Position numbers and translations under genes: made by a program
Origin: Pseudovibrio zosterae
GTDB taxonomy: Bacteria; Pseudomonadota; Alphaproteobacteria; Rhizobiales; Stappiaceae
Length of the DNA: 64,000 nt
Assembly: GCF_033843645.1 (NCBI RefSeq)
Contig: NZ_JAWXVZ010000004.1
Coordinates: 124,001 to 188,000 of the forward strand
Direction: 5' to 3'
Part shown: positions 43,410 through 52,252 of the stretch, piece by piece
Layout of the letters: each line of letters opens with the position of its first letter
How positions within the stretch are numbered: position 1 is the first letter of the stretch
The notes under the pieces: model-generated
Database searches by the model: none
The model's input: the letters and a program-made list of their open reading frames with translations, nothing else
Told to the model about the DNA's origin: nothing

Positions 43410-45209
43410 ATGCCTATTCAACGCCGCCAGTTTCTTGCGGGCACCGCTGCCCTTCTGGGCTCTGCCCCTCTTCATTCAGCCGTTGGCCAAACGACCGACG
43501 CCTATGCTGACCTCGTTGTGCTTGATGGCCGCATCACCACAATGGACCCCAACCGCCCGGAAGCCACGGCACTTGCCGCCCGTGATGGTAAGTTCATCAA
43601 GATTGGTGACGAGGCGGATGTCACGCCCTTGATTGGCCCGTTCACGCAGGTGGTGCGCGCCAACAAGAAGCGCATCATTCCCGGCCTGATCGACAGCCAC
43701 ACCCACTCCATTCGGGGTGGCGTAAACTACAATCTGGAAGTTCGCTGGGACCATGCAGACAGTCTGGAAGAAGCGCTGCACCTGTTGCGCATTCAGGCAG
43801 AGCGCACGCCGGAAGGTCAGTTCATCCGCGTTGCTGGTGGCTTCTCAGAGTTCCAGTTCAAGGAAAAGCGGTTGCCAACCGTGGCGGAGCTGGACAGCGT
43901 TGCGCCGAACCATCCGGTCTTGATCCACTACCTTTACAAGATGACGCTGCTGAACAGCCGCGCGATCTCATACTTCGGCTATGACAAGGAAGGCCACCCA
44001 ACCTACCCGGGCGGCGTTATCGAAAAGGATGCGAACGGCGATCCGACCGGCCGTCTCATTTCCGCACCGTCCGGCCTGCTCATGTACAAGACCCTGAGCC
44101 AGGCCCCGAAGCTGTCGATCCGCGACCAGATCAACTCCTCCATGCAATACATGGACGAGCTGAACTCCATGGGCATCACCTCCGTGTCTGACGCCGGTGG
44201 CGGCGGCATGGAATTCCCGGATGCGGACCCATATCAGGTCATCAACCACATGCACCGCGAGGGTCTGCTGACCACGCGCATCGGCTACCACACCTTCCCG
44301 CAGGTGAAAGGCCGCGAGTTCGAACACTACCAAGACTGGACCGACCGTTTCACGCCGGGTGAAGGCGATGACATGCTGCGCCTCATCGGTGCAGGTGAGA
44401 ACCTGTCATGGGCTTCCTACGACTTTGAGATCTTCGGCGAAGAGCGTCCGGACATTGACCGGAACGCGGAAGAGATCCAGCACAAGATCATGACCTTGCT
44501 GGGTGAAAAGGGCTGGGCGTTCCGCCAGCACATCACCTACGACGAGACCGGCGATCGCCTGTTGAAGGTCTATGAAGATGTCAAACGCGGCGCGGGCCTC
44601 GTGGATGGCTGGTTCGTTGACCACGTGGAAACCTTCTCTGAGCGCAACCTTGAGCGCATTGCAGAGCTGGGCGGCGGTGTGGCGTTGCAGAACCGCTTGC
44701 AGTTCCAGGCAGAGGACTTCGTCAAGACCTATGGCATGGAGAAGCTGAAGAAGACGCCAAACTTCCGCTTTATCATGGACCTTGGCATCCCAATGGGCGG
44801 CGGCACGGACGCAACCCGCGTGACCTCCTATAACCCATGGTACTCCATCCAGTGGATGGCCACAGGCCTGTCGCGCGGCGGCATGCGCATGTACGACGAT
44901 GACAACCTGCTGACCCGTGAAGAGGCGCTGCGCGTCTGGACCGTTGGTTCTTCCTGGTTCACCGGAGATTCCGGCAAGAAGGGCGCCATCACCGAAGGCC
45001 AGCTTGCAGACTTTGCCATTCTGGATCGCGACTATTTCGCGGTCACAGACGCGGAAATCGCACGCATCACCTCTGCCCTGACCGCAGTTGGTGGCCGTGT
45101 GGTCTACGCCAAGGATGAGTTTGCCACGCATGACCTCAGCCATGTGCCACCCGTGAGCCCGAACTGGTCACCGGTGGTCACCTTTGGCGACAGTCGCGAC
45201 GCCAAGTAA
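43410..45209 (+). CDS. Tat-exported amidohydrolase, YtcJ-like (amidohydrolase family 3)
   Basis: A 599-residue amidohydrolase with a twin-arginine-like leader (MPIQRRQFLAGTAALLGSAPLHSAVGQ; RRQFLAG), predicting export as a folded, metal-loaded enzyme. Metal-site motifs are present: IPGLIDSHTHSIRGG, HITYDE, DHVETFSERN and GGGTDATRV. Such enzymes hydrolyse amide or N-acyl bonds in cyclic or formyl compounds. It is the paralogue of the next gene but lies outside the cytoplasm. It follows the YcaC-like hydrolase gene by 120 bp and is separated from the second amidohydrolase by a hairpin. The substrate is unknown. Confidence 0.92.
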   Translation: MPIQRRQFLAGTAALLGSAPLHSAVGQTTDAYADLVVLDGRITTMDPNRPEATALAARDGKFIKIGDEADVTPLIGPFTQVVRANKKRIIPGLIDSHTHSIRGGVNYNLEVRWDHADSLEEALHLLRIQAERTPEGQFIRVAGGFSEFQFKEKRLPTVAELDSVAPNHPVLIHYLYKMTLLNSRAISYFGYDKEGHPTYPGGVIEKDANGDPTGRLISAPSGLLMYKTLSQAPKLSIRDQINSSMQYMDELNSMGITSVSDAGGGGMEFPDADPYQVINHMHREGLLTTRIGYHTFPQVKGREFEHYQDWTDRFTPGEGDDMLRLIGAGENLSWASYDFEIFGEERPDIDRNAEEIQHKIMTLLGEKGWAFRQHITYDETGDRLLKVYEDVKRGAGLVDGWFVDHVETFSERNLERIAELGGGVALQNRLQFQAEDFVKTYGMEKLKKTPNFRFIMDLGIPMGGGTDATRVTSYNPWYSIQWMATGLSRGGMRMYDDDNLLTREEALRVWTVGSSWFTGDSGKKGAITEGQLADFAILDRDYFAVTDAEIARITSALTAVGGRVVYAKDEFATHDLSHVPPVSPNWSPVVTFGDSRDAK

Positions 45210-45216
45210 CCCGGAT

Positions 45217-45244
45217 GACGGCACCTTTCAAAGCTGGTGCCGTC
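45217..45244 (+). terminator. Hairpin between the two amidohydrolase genes
   Basis: A perfect 9-bp stem (GACGGCACC with GGTGCCGTC) and 10-nt loop, 7 bp after the first amidohydrolase stop. No T-tract follows (GCCCCCTCTC), so it may be a partial terminator or an mRNA stabiliser rather than a full stop. Confidence 0.5.
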
Positions 45245-45364
45245 GCCCCCTCTCTTTCATGAGCGAGTAGACTACGAACATTGACGGTAGCCCGTGTTGG
45301 GGAATGCAGGCCACCGCTTTTCCTCGGCGCTCCTGAGAGCCGACAGAACAACGGAAGGAATAGC

Positions 45365-47230
45365 ATGGCCGACGTAGACCTAATCCTCATGAACGGCAAG
45401 GTGACCACACTGGATCCGCAGCAACCTGCGGCGCAGGCACTTGCTATCAAAGACGGCCTGATTGACGCTGTCGGTACAAACGAACAGATCATGCGCCTTG
45501 CCCGTGAGACCACCAAAGTGATCGACCTTCAGGGACAGCGCGTCATTCCGGGCCTCAACGACAGCCATACCCACCTCATTCGCGGCGGCCTTAACTACAA
45601 CATGGAGCTGCGCTGGGAAAACGTGCCCTCTGTTGCCGATGCCCTGCGCCTCTTGAAAGAGCAAGCCGACCGGACACCTGCCCCGCAATGGGTGCGTGTT
45701 GTGGGCGGCTGGTCGGAGTTTCAGTTCGCCGAGCGGCGCATGCCAACGCTGGATGAAATCAACGCAGCGGCTCCAGACACGCCGGTTTTCATTCTTCATC
45801 TCTATGGGCGCGCCCTGCTGAACAAAGCGGCGCTGAACGCGCTTGGCATCACCTCTGACAGCCAGAACCCTCCCGGTGGCCTGATCGAAAAAGACAGCCA
45901 TGGCCGCCCAACAGGCATGCTGATTGCCAAACCGTCCGCACTCATTCTCTATTCAACGCTGGCTCAGGGCCCAAAACTCCCGCTTGAAGACCAGATCAAC
46001 TCCACACGCCACTTCATGCGTGAACTTAACCGCCTCGGGGTAACCTCCGTGATTGATGCGGGCGGCGGCGGCCAGAACTACCCTGATGACTATGAGGTTA
46101 TTGAGCGCCTTCGCAACGACGACCAGCTGACCCTGCGAATTGCCTACAATCTGTTCGCGCAGAAGGCGGGCGAGGAGCTGAGCGATTACGAACGCTGGGT
46201 GGCCATGACAGAACCGGGCGCTGGTGATGCGTATCTGCGCATGAATGGTGCCGGTGAGAACCTCACCTGGTCTGCCGCCGACTTCGAGAACTTCCTTGAG
46301 CCACGGCCGGATGTGGCCCCGCACATGGAACAAGAGCTTGAACCCATTGTTGAGTTGCTGGCAACCAACAAATGGCCGTTCCGCATCCATGCCACCTATG
46401 ACGAAACCATTGACCGGTTCTTGAGCGTCTTTGAACGCGTCAATGGCCGCACTCCATTTGAAACGCGGTTCATTATCGACCACGCAGAAACGGTGTCCGA
46501 GCGCAACATTGAACGCATCAAGGCTCTGGGCGGCGGCATCGCCATTCAGCACCGCATGGCGTATCAAGGCGAGTACTTTGTTCACCGCTATGGCGAGCGC
46601 GCAGCAGAGGCAACACCGCCTGTCACCAAGATGCTGGAGATGGGCGTGCCGGTCGGTGCGGGCACGGATGCGACCCGCGTCGCCTCCTATGACCCTTGGG
46701 TGGCGCTCTACTGGCTCACCACCGGCAAGACCCTTGGCGGCATGCGCCTTTACCCGGAAGCCAACACGCTGGACCGCGAGACCGCCTTGCGCCTCTGGAC
46801 CAACGGCTCGGCGTGGTTCTCTGGCGAGGCGGAGCAAAAGGGCACTCTGAGCGCAGGCAAATACGCCGACCTTGCGGTTCTTTCTGCGGACTATCTCACG
46901 GTTCCTGCGGAGGAGATCAAGCAGATCAGCGCTGAATTGACCGTTGTGGGCGGTCGCATTGTTTATGCCAGCGGCGCGTTTGCGAGCTACGATCCGCCGC
47001 TTCCGCCAGCCAGCCCTTCATGGTCTCCGGTGCTACATCTGTCTTCGCCGGCACAGCGCGAGGGTGTCTATGCACCGCCGCAAGCAATGGAACGGGCGTG
47101 TCATGATGGCTGCTCGCACGGCTGCGGCCTCCATGGCCACCAGCACCAGATCGCTTGGGCCACCCCTATTCCAACCAAAGACCTCAAGAGCTTCTGGGGC
47201 GCGCTTGGCTGTTCGTGCTTTGCGGTCTGA
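45365..47230 (+). CDS. Cytosolic amidohydrolase, YtcJ-like, with Cys/His-rich tail
   Basis: A 621-residue paralogue of the preceding amidohydrolase, but without a signal peptide (MADVDLILMNGKVTTLDP), so cytosolic. Metal-site motifs are IPGLNDSHTHLIRGG, HATYDE, DHAETVSERN and GAGTDATRVAS. The start at 45365 has a GGAAGGA site; an upstream in-frame codon at 45281 is not supported. The last 60 residues differ from the paralogue: residues 579-593 read CHDGCSHGCGLHGHQH, a Cys/His-rich tail that could bind another metal. It precedes the XapX gene by 15 bp. A pair of exported and cytosolic enzymes suggests stepwise handling of one substrate. Confidence 0.92.
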   Translation: MADVDLILMNGKVTTLDPQQPAAQALAIKDGLIDAVGTNEQIMRLARETTKVIDLQGQRVIPGLNDSHTHLIRGGLNYNMELRWENVPSVADALRLLKEQADRTPAPQWVRVVGGWSEFQFAERRMPTLDEINAAAPDTPVFILHLYGRALLNKAALNALGITSDSQNPPGGLIEKDSHGRPTGMLIAKPSALILYSTLAQGPKLPLEDQINSTRHFMRELNRLGVTSVIDAGGGGQNYPDDYEVIERLRNDDQLTLRIAYNLFAQKAGEELSDYERWVAMTEPGAGDAYLRMNGAGENLTWSAADFENFLEPRPDVAPHMEQELEPIVELLATNKWPFRIHATYDETIDRFLSVFERVNGRTPFETRFIIDHAETVSERNIERIKALGGGIAIQHRMAYQGEYFVHRYGERAAEATPPVTKMLEMGVPVGAGTDATRVASYDPWVALYWLTTGKTLGGMRLYPEANTLDRETALRLWTNGSAWFSGEAEQKGTLSAGKYADLAVLSADYLTVPAEEIKQISAELTVVGGRIVYASGAFASYDPPLPPASPSWSPVLHLSSPAQREGVYAPPQAMERACHDGCSHGCGLHGHQHQIAWATPIPTKDLKSFWGALGCSCFAV

Positions 47231-47245
47231 TAAGGAGAGCCGGAA

Positions 47246-47533
47246 ATGAACGCGACCCCCTATCTGGTATCGCTCGGCATCGGGCTTGGTGTTGGTGCGC
47301 TTTATGCCTTGCTTGGCACACGATCCCCGGCGCCGCCGGTGATCGCGCTGCTGGGCCTTCTGGGCATGTTGGTTGGAGAAACAGCGGTCTCGTGGGCGCG
47401 AGACCAATTGACTGTCGATCAAGCTGCGGCCGAATGCCTGCACGCAAAGAGCTATGCCACCGGTTGCAAGCCTGCAGCACCGGCATCTCCGCAGCAGCTC
47501 TCCGCGACCGATCAAGGTTCGAAGGAAAGCTGA
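47246..47533 (+). CDS. XapX domain membrane protein
   Basis: A 95-residue small membrane protein of the XapX family (DUF1427). The core LVSLGIGLGVGALYALLGTRSPAPPVIALLGLLGMLVGE carries the family pattern L-G-x-VG-x-LY-L-x-RSPAPP. Two hydrophobic helices surround the RSPAPP turn; the C-terminal tail (DQAAAECLHAKSYATGCKPA) is soluble. XapX proteins are often found next to amidohydrolase genes and may form small channels or chaperone-like membrane partners, but no function is established. It lies 15 bp after the second amidohydrolase and 62 bp before a GNAT gene. Confidence 0.88.
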   Translation: MNATPYLVSLGIGLGVGALYALLGTRSPAPPVIALLGLLGMLVGETAVSWARDQLTVDQAAAECLHAKSYATGCKPAAPASPQQLSATDQGSKES

Positions 47534-47595
47534 TCCGGCCCTATGGTCTTGAAGTCAATGGCGGCTTTATCCGCTCCCGCCACAAGGAAACCGCA

Positions 47596-47901
47596 ATGTC
47601 CACCACAACACCCGTTCATATCACCCGCGAAACCACCGAGACCAAGGGGCAGTACATCGCCCGGGTTGATGGGATTGCCGAACCCGCCGAATTGACGTTC
47701 TCAATTGCCAGCGAAAAGCTGGTCATCGCCGATCATACCGACGTGCCTGACAGCATGCGCGGCATGGGCGTTGGCCTTCAGCTTGTTGAGCGCCTCGTGG
47801 CCGATGCTCGCGAAGGAAACTACAAGATCCTGCCACTGTGCCCCTTTGTGAACGCGCAGCGCAAAAAGCACCCGGAGTGGGCCGATGTCTTCCAAGGCTG
47901 A
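47596..47901 (+). CDS. Small GNAT-family N-acetyltransferase (YjdJ type)
   Basis: A 101-residue acetyl-CoA-binding protein of the short GNAT class (COG2388). The pyrophosphate loop RGMGVGLQLVERLVADA is the key motif, and ILPLCPFVNAQRKKHPEWADVF is typical of this class. It starts at 47596 after AAGGAAACC. The stop overlaps the MFS gene start by 17 bp, so the two are coupled. Members of this class have no established substrate; here it may modify an amine released by the hydrolases. Confidence 0.88.
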   Translation: MSTTTPVHITRETTETKGQYIARVDGIAEPAELTFSIASEKLVIADHTDVPDSMRGMGVGLQLVERLVADAREGNYKILPLCPFVNAQRKKHPEWADVFQG

Positions 47902-49498
47902 CCCCGTCACCCCTGCGCCGAAACCGGGCGCTTGGGCCCCTTTCTCCCACAGTGCGTTTGCCGTGCTGTGGGGGGCAACCGTCATCTCCAACGTGGGCAC
48001 ATGGATGCATGAGGTGGGCGCGGCCTGGCTCATGACCACCTTGAGCCCAAGCCCGCTGATGGTCGCATTGGTGCAAGCAGCAACCACATTGCCGGTGTTT
48101 CTGTTTGCGTTGATTGCCGGGGCCCTTGCAGATCTGGTGGACCGGCGCAAGATCCTGCTTCTGGTCAACATGCTCATGGGCGGCACCGCCGCCCTGTTTG
48201 CGGTGCTGGTGGCTCTGGGCGCGATGACGACGAGCCTGTTGCTCATCTTCACCTTTCTGTTCGGCACCGGCGCGGCCTTCATGGCCCCAGCGTGGCAGGC
48301 CATCGTGCCTCAGCTGATCCCCAAAGAGCAGCTTTCCTCCGCCGTGGCACTGAACTCCATGGGCATCAACATCAGCCGCGCGATTGGCCCGGCGCTCGCC
48401 GGTCTCCTGATCTCGCTGGTGGGCCTTGCCGCCCCGTTTGCGTTGAACGCCTTGAGCTTTATCGCCATCATCGGCGCTTTGCTCTACTGGCGGCCCGAAA
48501 ACAAGGCCGAGAAAACCCGTGTCATCAAGGAGCCTTTCATTCCGGCAATCCTGACCGGCCTGCGCTATGCCTTCAACAGTGTGGCCCTTACCTCCACGCT
48601 GGTGCGGGCAGTGGCGTTCTTCCTGTTCGCCAGTGCCTACTGGGCCATGCTGCCGTTGATCTCCAAGGACGTTCTGCAAGGCGGCCCAGATCTTTACGGC
48701 GTGCTCATGGGTTTGGTGGGCGCAGGTGCGGTGATGGGCGCGCTGTTGCTGCCCTCCATACGCGCGCGGCTGGACGCAGACCAAACGGTGATGGCCGGTT
48801 CCCTCGGCACCGCTGCCGTGCTGATCGCCTTCGCCTTCATCCCATCGGTGTGGGCCGCTTATGCGGGCGCTCTGCTGGGTGGCCTGTTCTGGATCTCCGT
48901 GCTTTCCAGCCTCAACGTATCGGCACAATCTTCCTTGCCGGAGTGGGTAAGGGCCCGCGGCCTTTCCGTTTTTCTCACCGTGTTCTTCGGGTCCATGGCC
49001 TTGGGCAGCGTGGTCTGGGGGCAGGTCGCCTCAAGTTTCAGCATTCCTGCTGCGCTCGCAGTTGCGGCATTGGGCCTTGCGTCCTGTGTGTTCCTGACGC
49101 GCAAGTGGCACCTGACCGCAGCAGGCGACCTCAACCTCGCCCCCTCCCTGCACTGGCCGGCGCCCGTTGTTGAGAGCGACGTGGAACATGATCGCGGACC
49201 GGTGATGGTCACGCTGGAATACACCGTGGCCGAGGGCGATCAGCCCGCATTTCTGGACGCAATCCAGCAGCTCGCCAAAGTCCGCCGCAGAGACGGCGCG
49301 CTGGATTGGAACATCCTGCAGGATGCAGAAGACACGCAAACCTGGGTGGAGTACTTCATAGTGCCAAGTTGGCGGGCGCACCTGTTGCAGCACGACCGAG
49401 TGACGCATGATGACCGGGCCATTCAAGACGCGGTGAACGCCCTGAACCGGGGCCGCGGCGGGCCCAAGGTCCGCCACCTTCTCGCTGCTGATCTATAA
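47885..49498 (+). CDS. MFS transporter, EntS/MFS_3 type
   Basis: A 537-residue major-facilitator transporter of the MFS_3 group (PF05977, enterobactin exporter-like). Twelve helices occupy about residues 20-400, with VDRRKILLLVNMLMGG as the loop-2 motif and NSMGINISRAIGPALAG as a central signature. A soluble C-terminal region (about 425-530; MVTLEYTVAEGDQPAFLDAI) resembles the ABM-like extension found in this group. The gene overlaps the GNAT by 17 bp and ends the cluster with a strong terminator. Export of a product or import of a substrate of the hydrolases are both possible; family members are mostly exporters. Confidence 0.92.
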   Translation: MSSKADPVTPAPKPGAWAPFSHSAFAVLWGATVISNVGTWMHEVGAAWLMTTLSPSPLMVALVQAATTLPVFLFALIAGALADLVDRRKILLLVNMLMGGTAALFAVLVALGAMTTSLLLIFTFLFGTGAAFMAPAWQAIVPQLIPKEQLSSAVALNSMGINISRAIGPALAGLLISLVGLAAPFALNALSFIAIIGALLYWRPENKAEKTRVIKEPFIPAILTGLRYAFNSVALTSTLVRAVAFFLFASAYWAMLPLISKDVLQGGPDLYGVLMGLVGAGAVMGALLLPSIRARLDADQTVMAGSLGTAAVLIAFAFIPSVWAAYAGALLGGLFWISVLSSLNVSAQSSLPEWVRARGLSVFLTVFFGSMALGSVVWGQVASSFSIPAALAVAALGLASCVFLTRKWHLTAAGDLNLAPSLHWPAPVVESDVEHDRGPVMVTLEYTVAEGDQPAFLDAIQQLAKVRRRDGALDWNILQDAEDTQTWVEYFIVPSWRAHLLQHDRVTHDDRAIQDAVNALNRGRGGPKVRHLLAADL

Positions 49499-49502
49499 CC
49501 TG

Positions 49503-49537
49503 AAACGCCCCGCCTTGTCTCAAAGCGGGGCGTTTTG
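49503..49537 (+). terminator. Rho-independent terminator of the amidohydrolase cluster
   Basis: An 11-bp perfect stem (AAACGCCCCGC with GCGGGGCGTTT) ending in TTTTG, 5 bp past the MFS stop codon. Confidence 0.93.
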
Positions 49538-49815
49538 CGATTGCTGAGCGCTGAGTTTTAGCCACAAGCATAAAAAAAACCGCTGAATCTACGCGGTACT
49601 GCCTAATCTACACTATTGAAATTCATGGAAATTCTGACAGGCTCTGGCTCAAAGTACGAATCTGTCAGCTAGACTAAGTAGAGCTACACATATCGCAAGC
49701 CTAAGAAAAACATTATCTACGCCAGTCTTCCAGGGCATGAAGACTGAAGACTTAGGCATTACATGTCCCTTCCAAACAAGCTGCAAGAATATGCAGCATT
49801 TATTGGTGTATTCCG
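49538..49815. other. Promoter region of the BCCT gene
   Basis: About 280 bp between the cluster terminator and the BCCT gene. No convincing operator was identified; several AT-rich stretches could hold the promoter. Confidence 0.4.
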
Positions 49816-51825
49816 ATGAAGTTCCACTACAAATTTAGTCCACCCGTCTTTGGCGGTTCTGTGGCTATGATTGCATTGCTTGTGCTGACCGGGGCCGCGT
49901 GGCCCACTGAATCGCAACAGTTTTACTCCGCCATCCAGTCGTGGATCGAAACCCATGTGGGTTGGCTGTATATTCTGGGCGTTGCAATCTTTCTCATTTT
50001 CATTGTGTTCGTGATGGCCAGCCGCTACGGCGACATCAAGCTCGGCCCGGATCACGCAGAACCCGACTACAGCTATGGCAGCTGGTTCTCCATGCTGTTT
50101 TCTGCTGGCATGGGCATTGGTCTGGTGTTCTTTGGCGTTGGCGAGCCGGTCATGCACTTTCTGGCCCCGCCCGATGTTTCGCCTGAAACCATCGAAGCTG
50201 CCCGCGAAGCGCTCAAGATCACCATGTTCCACTGGGGTCTGCACGCTTGGGCAATCTATGCTGTTGTGGCGTTGTCGCTGGCCTACTTCACCTATCGCCA
50301 CCAGTTGCCGCTGCTGCCGCGCTCTGCGCTCTATCCGCTCATTGGCGAGCGCATCTATGGCCCGATCGGCCACGCGGTCGACACCTTCGCCGTTATCGGC
50401 ACGCTGATTGGTGTGGCGACCTCCCTCGGCTATGGCTCCATGCAGGTGAACGCAGGCCTGAACTATCTGTTTGGCGTGCCTGTCTCCACCAACATTCAGA
50501 TCCTTCTGATCGTTGTGATCTCGCTGATGGCGACAGCCTCTGTGTTCTCCGGCCTTGACCGCGGCGTGAAAAAGCTCAGTGAGCTGAACCTCATGCTGGC
50601 TTTCAGCCTGTTGGTGCTGATCCTGATCGTCGGCCCAACAGTGACGCTGCTGCAGACCTTGGTGCAGAACGCCGGTTCTTACCTCGGTGACTTGGTGAAC
50701 AAGACATTCAACCTCTATGCCTACGATCGCAAGGACGCCTGGCTGGGGGGGTGGACCCTGCTCTACTGGGGCTGGTGGATTTCCTGGTCACCATTTGTTG
50801 GCACGTTTATCGCCCGCGTTTCCCGTGGCCGAACCATTCGCGAGTTCCTCGTCGGCATCTTGTTTGTGCCAACCGGTGTTGCGCTGATCTGGTTCACCAT
50901 CTTCGGCAACAGCGGCATTGACCTTATCATGAATGGCGGGGCCACCGATCTGGCGGAAGCGGTCAACACGGACGTGTCCGTGGCGCTCTTCAAGTTCTTT
51001 GAATACATGCCTTTGACAGAAATCCTGTCCGGCATTGCCATCATTCTGGTTGTCGTGTTCTTCGTGACCTCTTCGGACTCCGGCTCACTGGTCATCGACA
51101 GCCTCACCTCTGACGGCGTTACCGATGCCCCGGTATGGCAGCGCATTTTCTGGGCTCTGCTTCAGGGTGTTGTGGCCATTGTGTTGTTGTGGGCGGGCGG
51201 TCTGGCTGCTTTGCAAACGGCAACCATCGTCAGCGCGCTGCCATTCGTTCTGGTCATGCTGGCCATGTGCTTTGGCCTTTACAAGGCGCTTCAGGATGAT
51301 GCGCTGCGCATGCGCAACCTGCAAAACCACCACACCACGGTGCAATACACCAAAACGACGGTGGATTGGCAAAGCCGCATCCGCAGCCTGAACTCTCGTC
51401 CGACCCGGCGCGACGCCAACCATTTCTTGCGCACCGTTGCAAGACCTGCGTTGGAAAACGTCCGTTCCGAGTTTGATGAGCAGGGCTTCCGGGTCAAGTT
51501 GACCGGCATCACGAACCTGCGTCTTGAAATCCAGCAGGCGGACGAGAACGTCTTCGTCTATGCCCTGCGCAAACGCTACTTCACCACGGCCCTCGCAATG
51601 GGTCCGGGTGAGCTGGTGATGGATGAAGACACCGAAGAAGCCGAGGACAGCCGCGCAGAAGAAGATGACGGCACCTTCTACTACCGTGTGGAAGTGTTCC
51701 TTGAGCAAGGCGGTCAGGAGTACGACGTGATGGGCTACACCGAAGAGCAGATCATTGCTGATGTGGTGACCCAGTACGAACGCTACCTGCAATACCTGCA
51801 CTTGTCTCACGCCGAGCTGGTGTAA
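49816..51825 (+). CDS. BCCT-family transporter, BetT-like
   Basis: A 669-residue betaine/choline/carnitine carrier (E. coli BetT is 677). Twelve membrane segments occupy about residues 15-500. The signatures GMGIGLVFFGVGEPVMHF, FHWGLHAWAIYAV, WWISWSPFVGTFIARVSRGRTIREF (the core WWISWSPFVG that binds the quaternary amine) and TSSDSGSLVID are present. A long C-terminal cytosolic domain (about 510-669), acidic near its end, is the osmosensing or regulatory part of BetT. It is monocistronic with a terminator, convergent with two LuxR genes. Choline is the likely substrate. Confidence 0.92.
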   Translation: MKFHYKFSPPVFGGSVAMIALLVLTGAAWPTESQQFYSAIQSWIETHVGWLYILGVAIFLIFIVFVMASRYGDIKLGPDHAEPDYSYGSWFSMLFSAGMGIGLVFFGVGEPVMHFLAPPDVSPETIEAAREALKITMFHWGLHAWAIYAVVALSLAYFTYRHQLPLLPRSALYPLIGERIYGPIGHAVDTFAVIGTLIGVATSLGYGSMQVNAGLNYLFGVPVSTNIQILLIVVISLMATASVFSGLDRGVKKLSELNLMLAFSLLVLILIVGPTVTLLQTLVQNAGSYLGDLVNKTFNLYAYDRKDAWLGGWTLLYWGWWISWSPFVGTFIARVSRGRTIREFLVGILFVPTGVALIWFTIFGNSGIDLIMNGGATDLAEAVNTDVSVALFKFFEYMPLTEILSGIAIILVVVFFVTSSDSGSLVIDSLTSDGVTDAPVWQRIFWALLQGVVAIVLLWAGGLAALQTATIVSALPFVLVMLAMCFGLYKALQDDALRMRNLQNHHTTVQYTKTTVDWQSRIRSLNSRPTRRDANHFLRTVARPALENVRSEFDEQGFRVKLTGITNLRLEIQQADENVFVYALRKRYFTTALAMGPGELVMDEDTEEAEDSRAEEDDGTFYYRVEVFLEQGGQEYDVMGYTEEQIIADVVTQYERYLQYLHLSHAELV

Positions 51826-51858
51826 CCAACGCCAAGGCACCTTGTCTTTGAAAAAGAA

Positions 51859-51892
51859 AAAGCCCGGATCGTGGCAGATCCGGGCTTTGTTT
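51859..51892 (+). terminator. Rho-independent terminator of the BCCT gene
   Basis: A perfect 12-bp stem (AAAGCCCGGATC with GATCCGGGCTTT) and 6-nt loop, tailed by GTTTTG, 33 bp after the BCCT stop codon. Confidence 0.93.
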
Positions 51893-52252
51893 TGTGGGGG
51901 TGGCGCTCCCCACAAAAAGCATGCGTCTTCTGTGGCGGAAGACGGATGCAAAGTACAGGGTTCGTCAGTCGGAAAGCTCTGATCGAACCTGTGTCAAAGG
52001 CTAGTCAATATAAATGTGCACACTTCCGTGGGCTGGGCTGGAAATTGAATGCCCGTTTAATATGGAGACAACATAAATCGGCGGCGCACTGCTTCGCATG
52101 ATGCAATTGCACTATGCAGGTCGAAAAAATGCACTCTATCCATTATTCTTTTGGTCTAGTTCGCGCTGAAAAACACCCGTTCCTACGATCACTGGGTAAG
52201 TGATGTTCGCTTATTGAGAGCATAGCGCAGCACCAACCGGCCGCAGGAATCG
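51893..52252. other. Intergenic region between BCCT and LuxR genes
   Basis: About 360 bp with no gene recognised. It contains a GTGGGG...CCCCAC hairpin at 51894-51914. The 3' end of the LuxR-type gene lies just past it, without an obvious terminator of its own. Confidence 0.4.
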
